Assembly (NCBI GenBank): GCA_946902985.2
Contig: OX336389.2
Coordinates: 280,099,527 to 280,163,526 of the forward strand
From: Meconema thalassinum
Lineage: Eukaryota; Arthropoda; Insecta; Orthoptera; Tettigoniidae
DNA: 64,000 bases
Direction of reading: 5' to 3'
The notes beneath the pieces were generated by a model. That model saw only the letters and a list, made by a program, of their open reading frames with translations. It was not told where the DNA came from and did no database searches. Shown piece after piece: positions 41,259-52,784 of the stretch. The translations under genes were made by a program, and so were the position numbers. Numbering within the stretch: the first letter of the stretch is position 1; each line of letters starts with the position of its first letter.

Positions 41259-44200
41259 ATAATATTAATAATATTAACAATAATATTTTTTTTTTCATAA
41301 TGATGTCAATTGACGATAAATGAATATGAATATATAAGTTCGAACCGTATGGGTGCTTTAATTAAGTGTAAGCACACAAAATAAGTCGTAATCTCGTGGA
41401 ATTATCTCGGATTGAGTAGAGATAAAGGTAACTGGGATTTAACCGATAGCATAGAAGATTCAAGACTTCAACAAACAAAGAAACGTTGAACATCGCTCGA
41501 AGCTAAGCCAGCTATAGAAATAAACTGTTCGTGAATGAGCAAAAGTCGCTCGGTATTGAACCCTTGCGAAGAAGCATATGAGACTCGATTTCGGGGGTGT
41601 AACGGTCCATTTCGTAAAGTTGTTCATAAGCGCTTCTTATAACATGCAGGGTAACATATAACAAAATAACATGCAGGGAAAAGTGAATACCAGGCTTAAA
41701 ACAAATGAATTTAATTAACAGATCAACAAATTTAGACTATTTACAGTAAAAACAAGGACCCCCAAAGGACACCCACTTGAATTAATAAAAGTGCCAAACA
41801 GGCCTGATCTCAGGATAGATCGTCAACATCTGGACCAAATGTCCCAAATTACTGCAATGACATGTGCGTGTGCGGCTTCTCTGCATGCGAGATTCGTTAC
41901 CATCCAGTAAACCTTCAGGGGACGAATCTGCATTGTCTTAGAGCTAGACAGACACTAGGAACACAAACTAAACACTAATTAAACTAATCCGACACTTCCT
42001 ACACTGAATAAGACGAATAATAATTTCCGCATGAAATTGGAATAAAAGAATTGCCGTATTAATCAACACTAACGCCTAAAATTAGGACTTTTAAAATCAA
42101 CACAATTAAATCAACACGTGACCAATCAAGAAAAATACACACATGGCCGCTTGCCATCTTTACATGAAATACTACATACACCCAACGGTGTCACAACAAA
42201 CAAAATATAACATATAAACAAATGAAATTAGTCACAGAAATCACTAGGCTCAGGCCAACATTTACATCATAACAACAAATATTTCATTTAATACGATATG
42301 CGGTAATTCGTAACGGACATGGCGAACTCCCAATTTAATATTATGATCCAAAGATCATTACAAGAACAGGGTTGCTACAGACAGCTTACAGGGGTCAGTC
42401 GGTCGTAGCTGGACTGCCTAAACGATGAATCACCAGACATAGACGGGCGCAACGTGGAATCTGCAACATCTGTCAACCCACGTGTCAAATACCTCGACCT
42501 GCCGTAGCAATGGCTCGAGTCTCGAAGAAGCGTGCTCCCAATAGCACAAAATATGCGTGTGTGTCAACTAAAATATCTTAGCATTTCCCACGGAAATCCA
42601 AGAATCAGCACCGGACAAGGTAAGGTAGCCTCCCAGAGCGCTCCCCCTCTCCAATCAAAAAATACAACCACAATTTGAGGGCGGTAGGCACATTCTACCC
42701 CTCATCACGAAGAACCAATACACACACCAGAATCACACGTATGGGTTTGACAGAAACCTGAAATAAAAGACATAAATATTTCCACCGACTTGCGTTCCCA
42801 GTCTAGTCCGTGACTGAAGATCCTGAAAAGGGATATAAAAAAAACTCAAAAATATAGAACTAAGGTGTTCTACAGTGACATATTAACGTGTTGCGCTCGG
42901 CAACCCTAGTATGAATAAAAACCTGTTCGTAAAACATCTAACAACTTTTACCCCCTTCTCCTGATAAAAATGAATTTGAATACAGCACCATTTATCATCC
43001 ATGACGAACTTCGCATTCGCATGAATAAAATCCCAATGCACGCGCCGTGCATACTAATAATGACTCATAAGAAAAATTACAATCAAACATAATTTTGGCC
43101 ACGTGCCAACGTACATTTAAAAGATAACAGTGACGGTGCACGAAATTTAAAATACACAAGAAAAACTATGAACAAAAATTATTTACCACCTTCCCGCGTC
43201 TAATCTAGCTACATATTGAATAAATCAATGGTTTGTACATCACCGTCCAGCTTGCAGAAAATCAACCTCCATCCCAGAGCATTCCCCACGGGAAATTTAC
43301 TCCGTCATCGTCGACATTCTGGTAAAGGCGTAGCACATCATCCCACCAATCGACCTTGCTGTAGACATCTTGGCGTGGCTTCTTAAAAAGAAATGTTCAA
43401 AATTAAAATTCTACCCTGCTAGAATCGCTATGAGCTGCTGACTTTCACTCAAGAGTCCTGGGCGATTATTCCACGTAGAACTGGCCCTATCTAAGCATTC
43501 GCTTGATTCACACGCACATATACATCACAAAATATAACACAAAATATTACAGTCTAGTCAGCCACGCAGCTGGCATTTAAAGTCTCTCAAATTACTTATG
43601 CCGAGTAGCGCTTATCTCAACTAGAGATCTCTACTCTACTTGGCGTGAACTCTGCTCCCAAGAGCACAATAAAATGTTCGTTCAAACTGGCGTGAACTAT
43701 GCTCCTCAGAGCTCCTTCAAAATGTGTCTCAAACAGGCGTGAACTATGCCTATCGGCGCCTGATCAAATTGTGTCTCAAACTACTCATCACCGATCAATT
43801 TATTAGAAACTGACAGAATGGAGTGGGGTGGGGGCAATCTGAGAAAATAATCTGTAGTTTTCAACTCACGGACTTGGGACTAGTATCAAACTTCTTCTTT
43901 TTATCTTAACGTCTCAATGCACCCATGCGGAATCCTATCGGATCGGCGGTTCTTCATACACGTGTTTCAGCGTCTTTTTTATAGCACGCACATCTCCGCG
44001 TGGGTCAGGCGTCCTCTCTTCTGATTCGATGATTCAATCGGGTATCGGTTGGAAATTCATATCTGGCACGCCCATAATGACGCCAAATTGTATGCGCGTT
44101 CACTCTGAGTTCGGCCTTGAACTCGGCTTACTAGGTCGTCCCCAGGAATAACTATCACGCCACCTCTGTCGCAAGCGTTGCAACACACTATCTGCCTTCC

Positions 44201-44299
44201 GTAGCCTACTTCAACATGCACTGCCTGGATATAAGTAATAATAATAATAATAAAAATCTTGAAAACTTATTGATCGACAAATCAATAAGTGTTCAGTAT
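41259..44299. other. ORF-poor spacer inside the inverted repeat
   Basis: No ORF of 60 codons or more on either strand. On the minus strand, a TATA-like 'gctataaaaaa' stands near 43978 and an LTR-like end '...ggaccgttaca' near 41605, so this may include a long non-coding LTR. I could not find the matching other end. It has no recognisable protein sense. Confidence 0.4.
41296..41327. repeat. Paralogous empty target site of the gypsy element
   Basis: 'cataatgatgtcaa' then 't.acgataaatgaatat' is continuous here. The same sequence is split by the LTR retrotransposon after gatg (45278-45281) and resumes with gatg at 54594. The single gatg here is 41302-41305. Confidence 0.88.
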
Positions 44300-44640
44300 A
44301 TTACCCGTTTAACATTTGATTGCCGCTGAGCCTGGCTGCGCCACCGTTTGTTGATTATTGTAGCAGGAGCCCCGCGGGGTAAGGACAAGGACACAGTGAT
44401 GACACAGTGCAAGTTGCACATAAGTCAAGCAGCATTGTGTGCGCTACCTGTCTCAGAAGCGCAGATAAGCGTCATGTTATCACGGACAGCTACTGTACCT
44501 GAGTCATATCCTACTCGCGCAACTGTACCTGTCAACGAAGCAGAGTGACGTGTGACACAAGTAAACAGAGAATAGTTCCCATCTCGACCACCGGCAATCA
44601 ATTCGTGAAACGGTAATACGTGAGAGCATTGTACGCAACC
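44300..44640 (+). repeat. Repeat R1, shorter copy
   Basis: Shares 'tattaccc.tttaa.atttg', 'attgccgctgagc.tggctg', 'gcacataag.caagcagcat', 'cctactcgcgcaactgtacc' and 'caatcaattcgtgaaa.ggta' with 23165-23870. It lacks the part equivalent to 23425-23740. It lies inside the inverted-repeat-bounded segment. Confidence 0.7.
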
Positions 44641-44910
44641 CAAGAGTTTTCTAGAAGTGAACCTGAAAACGTGTCCCATAGTGTGATATAGTAGAGTGTT
44701 AAAACACCATAGTGCCACGTACGTGACAAGCCTCGCGATGACATTCTAATATTAATATTAAGCAAGTGTAAATGTATAATATTTTTAGTGATAATTGACT
44801 ATTATAATGTGTGTTCAAGTGAAAGGTGTTGTGATGAATATGTGTAAAGTGATGTCTAACCTCAAAATGGTCGGATAAATGGAGAGATGACCGGGGACGA
44901 AGACCTGTTC

Positions 44911-45004
44911 TGGTTCTACCTTCAAGTTCAAAGAGTGAGTACAAAAATGTATTTCCATTATCAATTCTACCCTAAGGATAGAGGGAGACTGTTATATTTC
45001 AATT
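44911..45004. repeat. Inverted repeat, right arm (94 bp)
   Basis: Partner of 41164-41258. It contains 'aaggatagagggagac' followed by 'tgttatatttc', which looks like a polypurine tract beside an LTR start. However, similarity between the two copies stops 15 bp after that junction. Confidence 0.92.
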
Positions 45005-45281
45005 AATAATATATTTTAACCTCTTGGATTTAAGATGAGCATGTGACTGGGGGAATAAATACCGTAGTTGTACAGAGCGATTGGTCGTCAGGTATGCACT
45101 AAGTCGGAATTGCCTATTTTTCATTGAAAGACGGGTTGATTAAGAATTAGATTTGTTTAGAGTGATATTTTCCAGTCCCAGAAGATAGTCACTCAAATTT
45201 TCTATGATGATAATAATATTAGGCTAATAATAGTCTAATAATATTTTCGGTAATAATAACATTAATATTTTCATAATGATG

Positions 45282-47090
45282 TGAGCCATTTTTATGAGAT
45301 ATATAAGTTACTCCTTTGTGCCATTTTTATCTGACGTGATCATTGCACGCCTTTGTGAAACCTTGGCTGTGAAGCTATTAATAGCCCTCTGATGTCTTAA
45401 TACCATATATGGACATATCTGCATCTTGTCCCCTTATTGGCCAGTGATTTATATTTTGGAAGGGGTCGTGACCAATCAAATTTTAGCACGCAGTTACCTT
45501 TGTGTTGCGTCGTCATTTTGCTTTGTTTCGAGGCATTTCTTCCTTGCAGCCAAGTAGGCTAGACGTATTCCGATATTCTAGGGAAAGTGCCCGCGTTCAA
45601 GGTGAAACCATGGCGAGGTGTCTGTATGTCGTAATCAGTAATTGCTTTACTGTAGTTCTGTTTCATATTTCGGTAATTTAAAACTCTTTTTCTGTGTTAT
45701 TTTTCTTTTGGTCGCGTGTACTTGTCCCCTCCCGATATTTTCCCTCCGCCCTTTGTGTGCGTGTAATTGCTGGTGAGTTTTGTTTTGTATGATAGTGTTA
45801 TTTTCATTTATTTTGATAACGTAGTTTTTGTACTTTAAGGGTTGAAAGTCATGTATGTGGGCTTGTCTTCGCTTTACTCTGGTGTGCTTGACGGTGGTTT
45901 GCCTACCTTGTAGGGGACACCTTTGGGTCTGTCATCCAGAGTGCATCTTATCGTAGAACAACATAACGGGATTGGAGATTATTTTTCTTGCTTCCCGTAA
46001 TGCTTTGTTCTTTATCTTAAAGAGTTCACAAAAGGAGGTCTCACTATTGCTTTTGCTGGTGACCTAACCTGTGATATTCTTGTGTCTGTGAATGCCCATA
46101 TTTTGCGCATCACATATTTTCGTCGTCTTTGTGTGCCCTTATCTCCTACGCATACTTTCAATTTTTAAAGTATATTTTTGGCTTTGCCGATAATTTAATG
46201 TAATTTTTACTTTTGTCTAAATTCCTATTTTTCTCGTAACTCACTAGATCTTGCATGTGCCTCCGCGTCTTTCTTCCTCATTCCTCCCCTCCCTCTCACC
46301 CCTCTCCACCCCGTTCTGAACCATTGTACCCCCCTCCTATTTTGTTCATCCCTTTTGACACGCTTTGTCTAAATTTTTAGAACGTATCTTGACTTCGTAG
46401 AGTGTAGTCGTTTCTGAGTTTTGTCTTTTTTATTTAATTGCGACATACTTACATTTAGTCATCGTTTCATCTTGCCTTGAACACGTTACCTTAACTTATC
46501 TTATTTTATTTCATTTTAATATAATTTAATTTAGTATATTTTCGATTTTCTTCCTAATTTGTATTTTTTCTTGCGGTAAATTAATTTTGTGTTTAATTTG
46601 TTGGTCATTTCTCTTCTTGCTTTTAATATCTCTGGGATCGTTGTACATTGTGGTTCTTATTTAAATACATTTTATCTTTGCCTAAGTATCTCTGCTTTTG
46701 CGTCACGTCTTATTTTAATTTTAGTAACCTTCTTCGAGTTTTGTCTGGTTTTTGCTATATTTCGGTTTGTCGGTCTTATTAGCGTACTTGTGACGTTAAT
46801 ACGACCTACACGGCCTCTGATTTAAATTTGTTCATCTTTGGATTTTACCGTAGTTTAATTTTAATTAGCTTTCCCCCTTCCTTTTGGGATTGCTTTCTGG
46901 TTTGCCTTTTAAAATTTGGGCCCAGCGAAAGCCAAGCAAGACTGCGATCTCCCCGTTTTTCTTTCTTCTATTTTATTTTATTTTATATTTCTTCGGGGAT
47001 AGGGGAAGAGCTTCAGCTACGTTTCCACTGACGTCTGCTGCGTACGTAAGTATATGTTTATTTCTATTACTTCATCTTAAGTTGCGTACA
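45282..47090 (+). repeat. 5' LTR
   Basis: Begins TGAGCC and ends GTACA, so it has TG...CA termini. It is identical to 52785-54593 except for three transitions. Short ORFs inside (46589-47180) occur in both LTRs and are not genes. A splice-donor-like 'acgtaagtat' lies near its end (47044). Confidence 0.96.
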
Positions 47091-47542
47091 AATGGATTTC
47101 AGAGCGTGGTTTTGAGACAAAATCACCTTTCTAATTTAACAATTTTTTTCCAGCTGATCGTTCCTGAGACTTCGAGCTGAATTGCATTGTGAAACGTTTC
47201 CATCCTTTTCGTACCTATAGTATAATGTTGTCTTTCTGAGTTTTAAGGTGCTGAGAATTTCATGAAAGAAGGGAAAGGTCTGGTATGGTCTATCAACATT
47301 TGAAAAACACACAGCCGCAAACAGTATGTTTCGTGTGAGGATGACGACTTGGTGCCCGTGAGTAAATTACCACGTGGGAAAGCAACATCTTACGGTAATG
47401 TGATGTGCACTTATTTATTTCTTCTCGTAATACTGTTTAGATACCTTTTATATTTTTGAAGTAGTTTGAAATTAGTAGTCTTTGTAGTCCTTTTTCTTAT
47501 CTCGTTGTTGTGTACCGTGCTGTGTTTTTAATATTTTTCGTC
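47091..47542 (+). promoter_or_regulatory. Leader with candidate primer binding site
   Basis: Two bases after the LTR stands 'tggatttcagagcg', in the position of a tRNA primer binding site (TGG pairs with tRNA CCA). I cannot name the tRNA. A pyrimidine run and 'ag' (about 47140-47153) could be a splice acceptor paired with the donor-like site in the LTR. Both readings are inference. Confidence 0.4.
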
Positions 47543-48622
47543 ATGGATAAATCTATTAAGCAGGAAGTTCGTTTACCGTCCTATAATTTTGAGTCGTTGA
47601 CTGCACCTATTTCTTCAAGTAAGGCTATTCCAGAACCCCAATTTTTTAGTGTACCGAAGGACTTACTTATGTTTGACCCGTTGTCTAGTGGCTACGTTTC
47701 TAATCCTACCAGTGGTGGTCATTCTGACAACGTTGCATCCATTGTGAGCAGGTGGAATCTTACTTTTTCCGGGGAGAATAACACATCTTCAGTTTTTTGG
47801 TTCATTCAGAGGATTGAGGAACTGTGTCAGTGCCATGACATAAGTCCCGATAAGATAGTTCGTTGCCTACCAATTTTACTTTCTGGTAAAGCGTTGCAGT
47901 GGTACAGGGTGTCACCATTCCATTACACTTCATGGAACGAATTTGTGTGCAACATAAAAGCCCGTTTCACTCCCCAAGATTTCGCGTATGCTTTGAAACA
48001 GGAAATCTACGCTCGAACTCAGGGCCCCTCCGAGAAGATTGACGATTTTGTCACGGCTGTACGCCTCCTCACAGCCAATTTGCCTCAGCCATTCCACCCA
48101 CAGGAACTTTTCGAAATTATTTATAGGAATTTAAATCCTATATATAAGTACTTCATACGTCGCATTTCGGTACGCTGTATTGAGGACATAATTCTACATG
48201 GACGCGAATATGAGAACAATTCTCGGTCGAGTTTGAGTTATGTTCCACCTCCTATTTCCCACGAAGTCATGTTTCCTGAACTAGCTTGTGCGACTAGCAC
48301 ACAGCATGCGTTTACTTCTGTGGCCCGTCCCGTTATCTCAAACAAGACTGTCTCTTTTAATCTCCCCTCTCGTCCTCCCATAAATCACGTCCAAAGTGAT
48401 AGTCACGCTGCCAGCCAAACTCATTCTACCTCCCGTGTCCACAATAATCCTCCAGATACCAAACGAGTCTCCGCAAATATCTTATGTTGGAATTGCAACA
48501 ATCACGGTCATAACTTCCGTGAATGTGCCGCTAGATCCCGTAAGTTCTGCTACGGTTGTGGGATGTCAGATGTGACTAAATTGACCTGTCCAAATTGTAA
48601 TTTCAACCAGGAAAACTGTTGA
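47543..48622 (+). CDS. gag: gypsy gag
   Basis: 359 codons from the first ATG in frame (MDKSIKQEV); the frame stays open 11 codons upstream without an ATG. A capsid-like middle region (about 75-240, with 'W...F' and 'LSGKALQWYRV') is typical of gypsy Gag. A retroviral zinc knuckle CWNCNNHGHNFREC (CX2CX4HX4C) starts near residue 315, followed by a second Cys-rich motif, CYGCG...CPNC. It would assemble particles and bind the element RNA. The frame is intact. It ends 4 bases past the nominal start of the pol frame, which is in -1 relative to gag. Confidence 0.9.
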   Translation: MDKSIKQEVRLPSYNFESLTAPISSSKAIPEPQFFSVPKDLLMFDPLSSGYVSNPTSGGHSDNVASIVSRWNLTFSGENNTSSVFWFIQRIEELCQCHDISPDKIVRCLPILLSGKALQWYRVSPFHYTSWNEFVCNIKARFTPQDFAYALKQEIYARTQGPSEKIDDFVTAVRLLTANLPQPFHPQELFEIIYRNLNPIYKYFIRRISVRCIEDIILHGREYENNSRSSLSYVPPPISHEVMFPELACATSTQHAFTSVARPVISNKTVSFNLPSRPPINHVQSDSHAASQTHSTSRVHNNPPDTKRVSANILCWNCNNHGHNFRECAARSRKFCYGCGMSDVTKLTCPNCNFNQENC

Positions 48623-50325
48623 AGTGCTGTCCTGAGTTCGACCCGTCGGGCAGCCCTAAAAGCAGGTATCGCGATCCTTATCTTTGTTTTGCTTCTGTAT
48701 CGCAACCTTGGGTCACATTATCTTTTCATCATGTCACAACTCAAGCCATTTTGGATTCTGGAGCCACGGAGAGCTTTATCCTTCGCTCTGTGGCGGAACA
48801 AATTCCAGCGCTGCGCATCTGTCCTCACGAGGATGGACGTGAGCGAAAGTTCGTGTCAGCTGGTTCATCTACTATCAACGTTACCGGTACTGTTTTATGT
48901 CATCTCAAGATCCATGGTTTTTCATGGGATCACCCGTTCCACGTAGTTGATAATTTATCCACCCAAGTCCTTTTAGGGACAGATTTCATGCGCAAAACAG
49001 GTTTACAATTAGATTTTGCGAGTAATTCCTTTAGCTTTCTGTTTCATTCCAACAAACAATTCCCGTTCGAAGAATGTACCTCTCGTGTTAGTGAAGTGTC
49101 CACAGTGCATTCTGTCCAGCTGCCTCTGTCTTTATTTTCGGAAGAGCGTGATGTGCTGAGTGATTTGGTGAACGAATTCTCGGATGTCCTCACAGATAAA
49201 TTAGGTTCAGCGGTAGGTCACGAATGTCATATCGATCTCACAGATAATGTCCCGGTTCGATCCCCGCCATTTGCATGTTCACCTCCAAAGCTGTTGGCTA
49301 TGAGAAAATATGTCAAAGAGCTACAAGATAAAGGAGTAGTCGTTCCTTCCAAGTCGGCGTATGGTTCTCCAGCTTTTCTGATTCCCAAGAAAGACGGCGA
49401 ATATAGATTAGTTGTCGACTACAGGAAGCTGAATAAGAAGGTTGTTTTTGACAATTTTCCGTTACCTACACTCGACAGCGCTTTTCAGCATTTTCATGGA
49501 GCTAACTATTATTCTATTATTGATCTCAATTCCGCATATCATCAAATTCCGTTGGACGCCGAGAGCCGTGATTTTACCGCCTTTTCCACACCTTTTGGGT
49601 TATTCACATTCAATAGATTGCCTATGGGTATCGCTGTCGGAGCACAAATTCTTAGTCGTGTGTTAGATGATCTCTTGGGTGACTTGAAATTTAAGTTTGT
49701 CTTCAATTATTTAGATGACCTTGTTGTTTATAGCAAATCTTTCGAGGAGCACGTAACTCATCTCCGTGAAGTTTTCTCTCGCCTCAGAAAAGCGGGACTC
49801 ACTATCAATCCCGAAAAGACCTCTTTGGCCCGCACGCAGATCAAGTTTTTAGGACATGTTCTGTCGACTAACGGTATTAGCGTCATGCCTGATAGAGTTG
49901 AATGTATTAAGAATCTACCGGTGCCTACCTCTGTGAAAGCTCTACGCCGTGCCATGGGCATGTTTGGGTTTTATTCCAGGTTTATCAGACATTTCTCGGA
50001 TATTTCGGCTCCATTGAATGCCCTCAAAAAGAAGAACGCTAAATTTATATGGGGTCCAGAGCAAGATAAAGCTTTTAACACTTTAAAAGAGAGTCTTATA
50101 TCTGCCCCTGTGTTGCAAGCTCCAGATTTCGAGTCTAGGTTCTTCCTCCATTGCGACGCTAGTGATCTAGCTGTGTCAAGCGTTTTAAGTCAACACGTGG
50201 ACGGGAAGTTTGCGCCTGTAGCTTTTGCTAGCGCATGCTTAATGAACATGAACGTCGCTATTCCATCTTTGAAAAAGAGTCCCTTGCTGTTGTCTTTGGC
50301 TGCGAGAAATTCAGGAGTTTCCTAG
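48601..50325 (+). CDS. pol: gypsy pol, part 1: protease, reverse transcriptase, start of RNase H
   Basis: This frame is in -1 relative to gag and opens after a stop at 48598-48600, leaving a 22-base overlap (48601-48622). It has an aspartic protease LDSGATESFI (catalytic Asp codon near 48754) with VLLGTDFM. The reverse transcriptase has VDYRKLNKK, LNSAYHQIPL, FNRLPMGI and the catalytic YLDD at 49708-49719. The connection and RNase H start with FLHCDASDLAVSSVLSQ. The frame loses family similarity after about 50235, where the neighbouring frame takes over, and it terminates at 50325. No ATG starts the frame, so translation would need frameshifting or reinitiation. Confidence 0.92.
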   Translation, partial: FQPGKLLKCCPEFDPSGSPKSRYRDPYLCFASVSQPWVTLSFHHVTTQAILDSGATESFILRSVAEQIPALRICPHEDGRERKFVSAGSSTINVTGTVLCHLKIHGFSWDHPFHVVDNLSTQVLLGTDFMRKTGLQLDFASNSFSFLFHSNKQFPFEECTSRVSEVSTVHSVQLPLSLFSEERDVLSDLVNEFSDVLTDKLGSAVGHECHIDLTDNVPVRSPPFACSPPKLLAMRKYVKELQDKGVVVPSKSAYGSPAFLIPKKDGEYRLVVDYRKLNKKVVFDNFPLPTLDSAFQHFHGANYYSIIDLNSAYHQIPLDAESRDFTAFSTPFGLFTFNRLPMGIAVGAQILSRVLDDLLGDLKFKFVFNYLDDLVVYSKSFEEHVTHLREVFSRLRKAGLTINPEKTSLARTQIKFLGHVLSTNGISVMPDRVECIKNLPVPTSVKALRRAMGMFGFYSRFIRHFSDISAPLNALKKKNAKFIWGPEQDKAFNTLKESLISAPVLQAPDFESRFFLHCDASDLAVSSVLSQHVDGKFAPVAFASACLMNMNVAIPSLKKSPLLLSLAARNSGVS

Positions 50326-50600
50326 AACATCGCCATTTCACTGTCTACACCGATAATGAAGCTCTGAGATGGAGCATGTCGCATGTAAAGAAACTTGGTC
50401 GTATCAATCGGTGGATTTTGAGACTATCGTCGTTCAAGTTCGACATTGTACACGTGAAAGGTAGTGAAAACTCTGTGGCTGATTGTCTCTCGCGCATGTT
50501 CGAGGATTCCACTATTTCCGCTCCTAGTCAAATTGTTCCTCCTTCTGTCGAAACTTCACCTCAGGAAATGCCTGAAAAATGTGTTTTTATTACAGTTTAG
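50235..50600 (+). pseudogene. pol: gypsy pol, part 2: remainder of RNase H
   Basis: RNase H continues in a different frame from part 1, including FEKESLAVVFGCEKFRSFLE, YTDNEALRW and SENSVADCLSR, the usual end of gypsy RNase H. The switch falls within 50229-50240 and is consistent with loss of one base or gain of two. It stops at 50600; integrase resumes in the frame of part 1. Not a separate gene. Confidence 0.88.
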
Positions 50601-51315
50601 TCCATGGTCCTTCGTAGATATACGTAAGTTTCAGGCAGATGATCTTTATTGTCGTGAACTCCGTGAGAAAATTACCAACAAGGACCCCACTGTGAATGAA
50701 TTTTGTGTCCGTAATGATGTAATTGGCCGTCTCCTCCCTGGTTCAAACTCCTTCAGAATTTTCGCCCCTGAGAATGTTCGTAATATGCTCTTAACATACT
50801 ATCATTCTTCGGCTATAGGCTTACACGTTGGAATGTACCGTACTTTACGCAAAATTGACTCTGAATTCTATTGGCCTACAATCAAACCAGACGTGTTTGA
50901 TTTTGTAAAAAAATGTCACACCTGTCAACGCTCTAAACCAGCGCAAAATACGCAGATAGGTTTGCATAGTGCTCATATTGTTACTCGTCCTGGAGAACGG
51001 TTGTTTATTGACATATTCGGTCCTATGACACGTTCTAGGTCTGGTCATCAGGCGATTTTGACAGTGATCGACGGTTTTTCTAAGTTTGTCTGGCTCTTTC
51101 CTGTTAAGGACATTTCTGCAAAAGGGACGGTCCATTTATTATGTAAGCATATTTTTGCTATATTTGGCCCGCCCAAGTTCCTTGTTACCGATAATGCTAC
51201 CATCTTCAAGTCCAAAACTTTCAAATCTATGACCTTCAGTTGGGGCATTAATCACGTGTTATTGGCGCCATTCAGACCACAAGGCAATCAGGTAGAGAGA
51301 TTTCATCTTATCTGA
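50575..51315 (+). pseudogene. pol: gypsy pol, part 3: integrase N-terminal and core domains
   Basis: The integrase zinc-binding region holds two His (in YHSSAIGLHVG) and CHTC at 50914-50925. Core catalytic residues are Asp in FIDIFGP (codon 51010-51012), Asp in VTDNA (51190-51192) and Glu in NQVER (51295-51297), so all three DDE positions are present. Right after the Glu the frame runs into a stop (51313-51315), and the integrase sequence carries on in the next frame. Confidence 0.88.
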
Positions 51316-51818
51316 AAGCTTGTCTAACCGCCTTCCATAATGTGGAACAATCCAATTGGGATGTTAACTTGCATTATTTTACCTTAGGTTTTAATACCTC
51401 GTTTCATTCGTCTATTCAAACCACACCTGCGGAATTGTTTATAGGCCGTAAACTTGTTGATCCCCTGATGCTCCGTTGGAATATCGAGTATTTGTCTATC
51501 CCGTCTCGAACCGTCTCTACTCAAGAGAAATGGGATTCCGCCGTCGCTAGCCTTAAGCGGGCTAGACAGAAGGTCTCAGCACGGTACAACCAGCGTAGAA
51601 AACCTGTTCATTTTCAGATAGGAAATAGGGTTTTGGTACGACTACACCCTATTAGTAACGCAGCTTCCGGCATCTCCAGTAAACTGTGTTTGCGGTGGTC
51701 CGAACCAAGGACCATAACCAGGTTCCTGAACAACGTGACTGTGGAAATGATTTCTGATGACGATCCTCAACTCATTTCTGTTTCTCATGTAGCAAATCTT
51801 AAGAAATACCATGAATGA
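51297..51818 (+). pseudogene. pol: gypsy pol, part 4: integrase C-terminal part
   Basis: It continues from the active-site Glu with typical sequence: ISSYLKACLTAFHN, FNTSFHSSIQTTPAELFIGR, then a basic region and the C-terminal beta-rich motif (GNRVLVR...LCLRWSEPRTI). I see no chromodomain. The frame ends at 51818 with a stop at the expected place. A one-base loss near 51298 would explain the break. Confidence 0.88.
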
Positions 51819-52784
51819 TGTGGTGTCTGTGTAATTATTTGTTTATCTAGAGTATGTATTTCTTTCAGTGTTTTGACGCGGCGATCCCAGTGTTGATGTT
51901 TTTACAGGATCCCTGCCTGTTTATTTTAGTTTAGTGTGTCCATGATTGTTTTCAGTATCTCTTAACCGTCCGCCTGTGTTATCGCGCGCTGTTTTCTTTC
52001 TCTCTCCCTTACCCCACACCGCATCCAAGTTGTGTAATATCATTTTATCAATGGTTGTGACGACAGAACATTCCATTGGAAATACAGGGTGCTCCACAGA
52101 TTAAGTTTTATTAACCATTTATACCACAATGTAACTGTTTTTTTTTGTTTTTTTTTTCTATATTAGGAATATTGGGAGGAAAGAAAATCTCTGCAGCCTT
52201 GACGTCAACTGCAATGGTCCTGGGTTCCCCCTTGTTCATCTTCAGGCCTTTGGATTACAACTTCTCGTTATTCTTCGGAAATTTCAAAAACAGAAAAATG
52301 TTATTCCTTGTGAGATAACTCATAACTTATATGTTAATATTTTTTTTTCTCCCTAGTCAAAATTTGCTGCCAACGTGTTTAGTGGATTGAGTGTTTTGTG
52401 TGATAAGGTCGGTACCACCTTCTCTCATGGGACGCTGCTTCGCTGGCATTTTGGGCAGCGGATTTTGTATTCGTTGCGTTTTTGCACCTAAATTTCATTT
52501 TTCTAGGTTTACTTAGCCAAAATTCCCCTCACTCATTTAACTGCTTGTGCGTTTGATGTATACTTCAAAGAGATGGACTTGTGCTATACCAAGCCTCTGT
52601 GAAAGGCAATGAGTTTGGAACTCTAATGTGAGCTACTCCGTGTGTTTGTGTGATATGAGACTCTCTCCTTGCGAGCCATTTTATGAATGAAACAAGAGTG
52701 CATCTTATACCATATATAAAAAAAAAAATGTTTTGTGTATGTATTTTTGTAAACATTTTTTTTTTCAAGGAAGTGGGGGAATTT
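51819..52784 (+). other. gypsy 3' untranslated region, no env, polypurine tract
   Basis: No envelope-like ORF lies between pol and the 3' LTR. The polypurine tract aaggaagtggggga sits at 52767-52780, four bases before the LTR, as expected for plus-strand priming. Confidence 0.85.

Noticed and set aside
46589..47180. Short ORFs in the 5' LTR (and the same at 54092-54605) as membrane proteins
   Set aside because: They lie in both LTR copies, are T-rich by composition and overlap in several frames.
50229..51300. Programmed frameshifts inside pol
   Set aside because: Three switches within 1.1 kb, in both directions and inside domains, are unlike known programmed sites; mutation or sequencing error is simpler.
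51819..52784. An envelope-like gene in the gypsy element
   Set aside because: No ORF beyond about 75 codons between pol and the 3' LTR, and none with a signal or fusion-like pattern.
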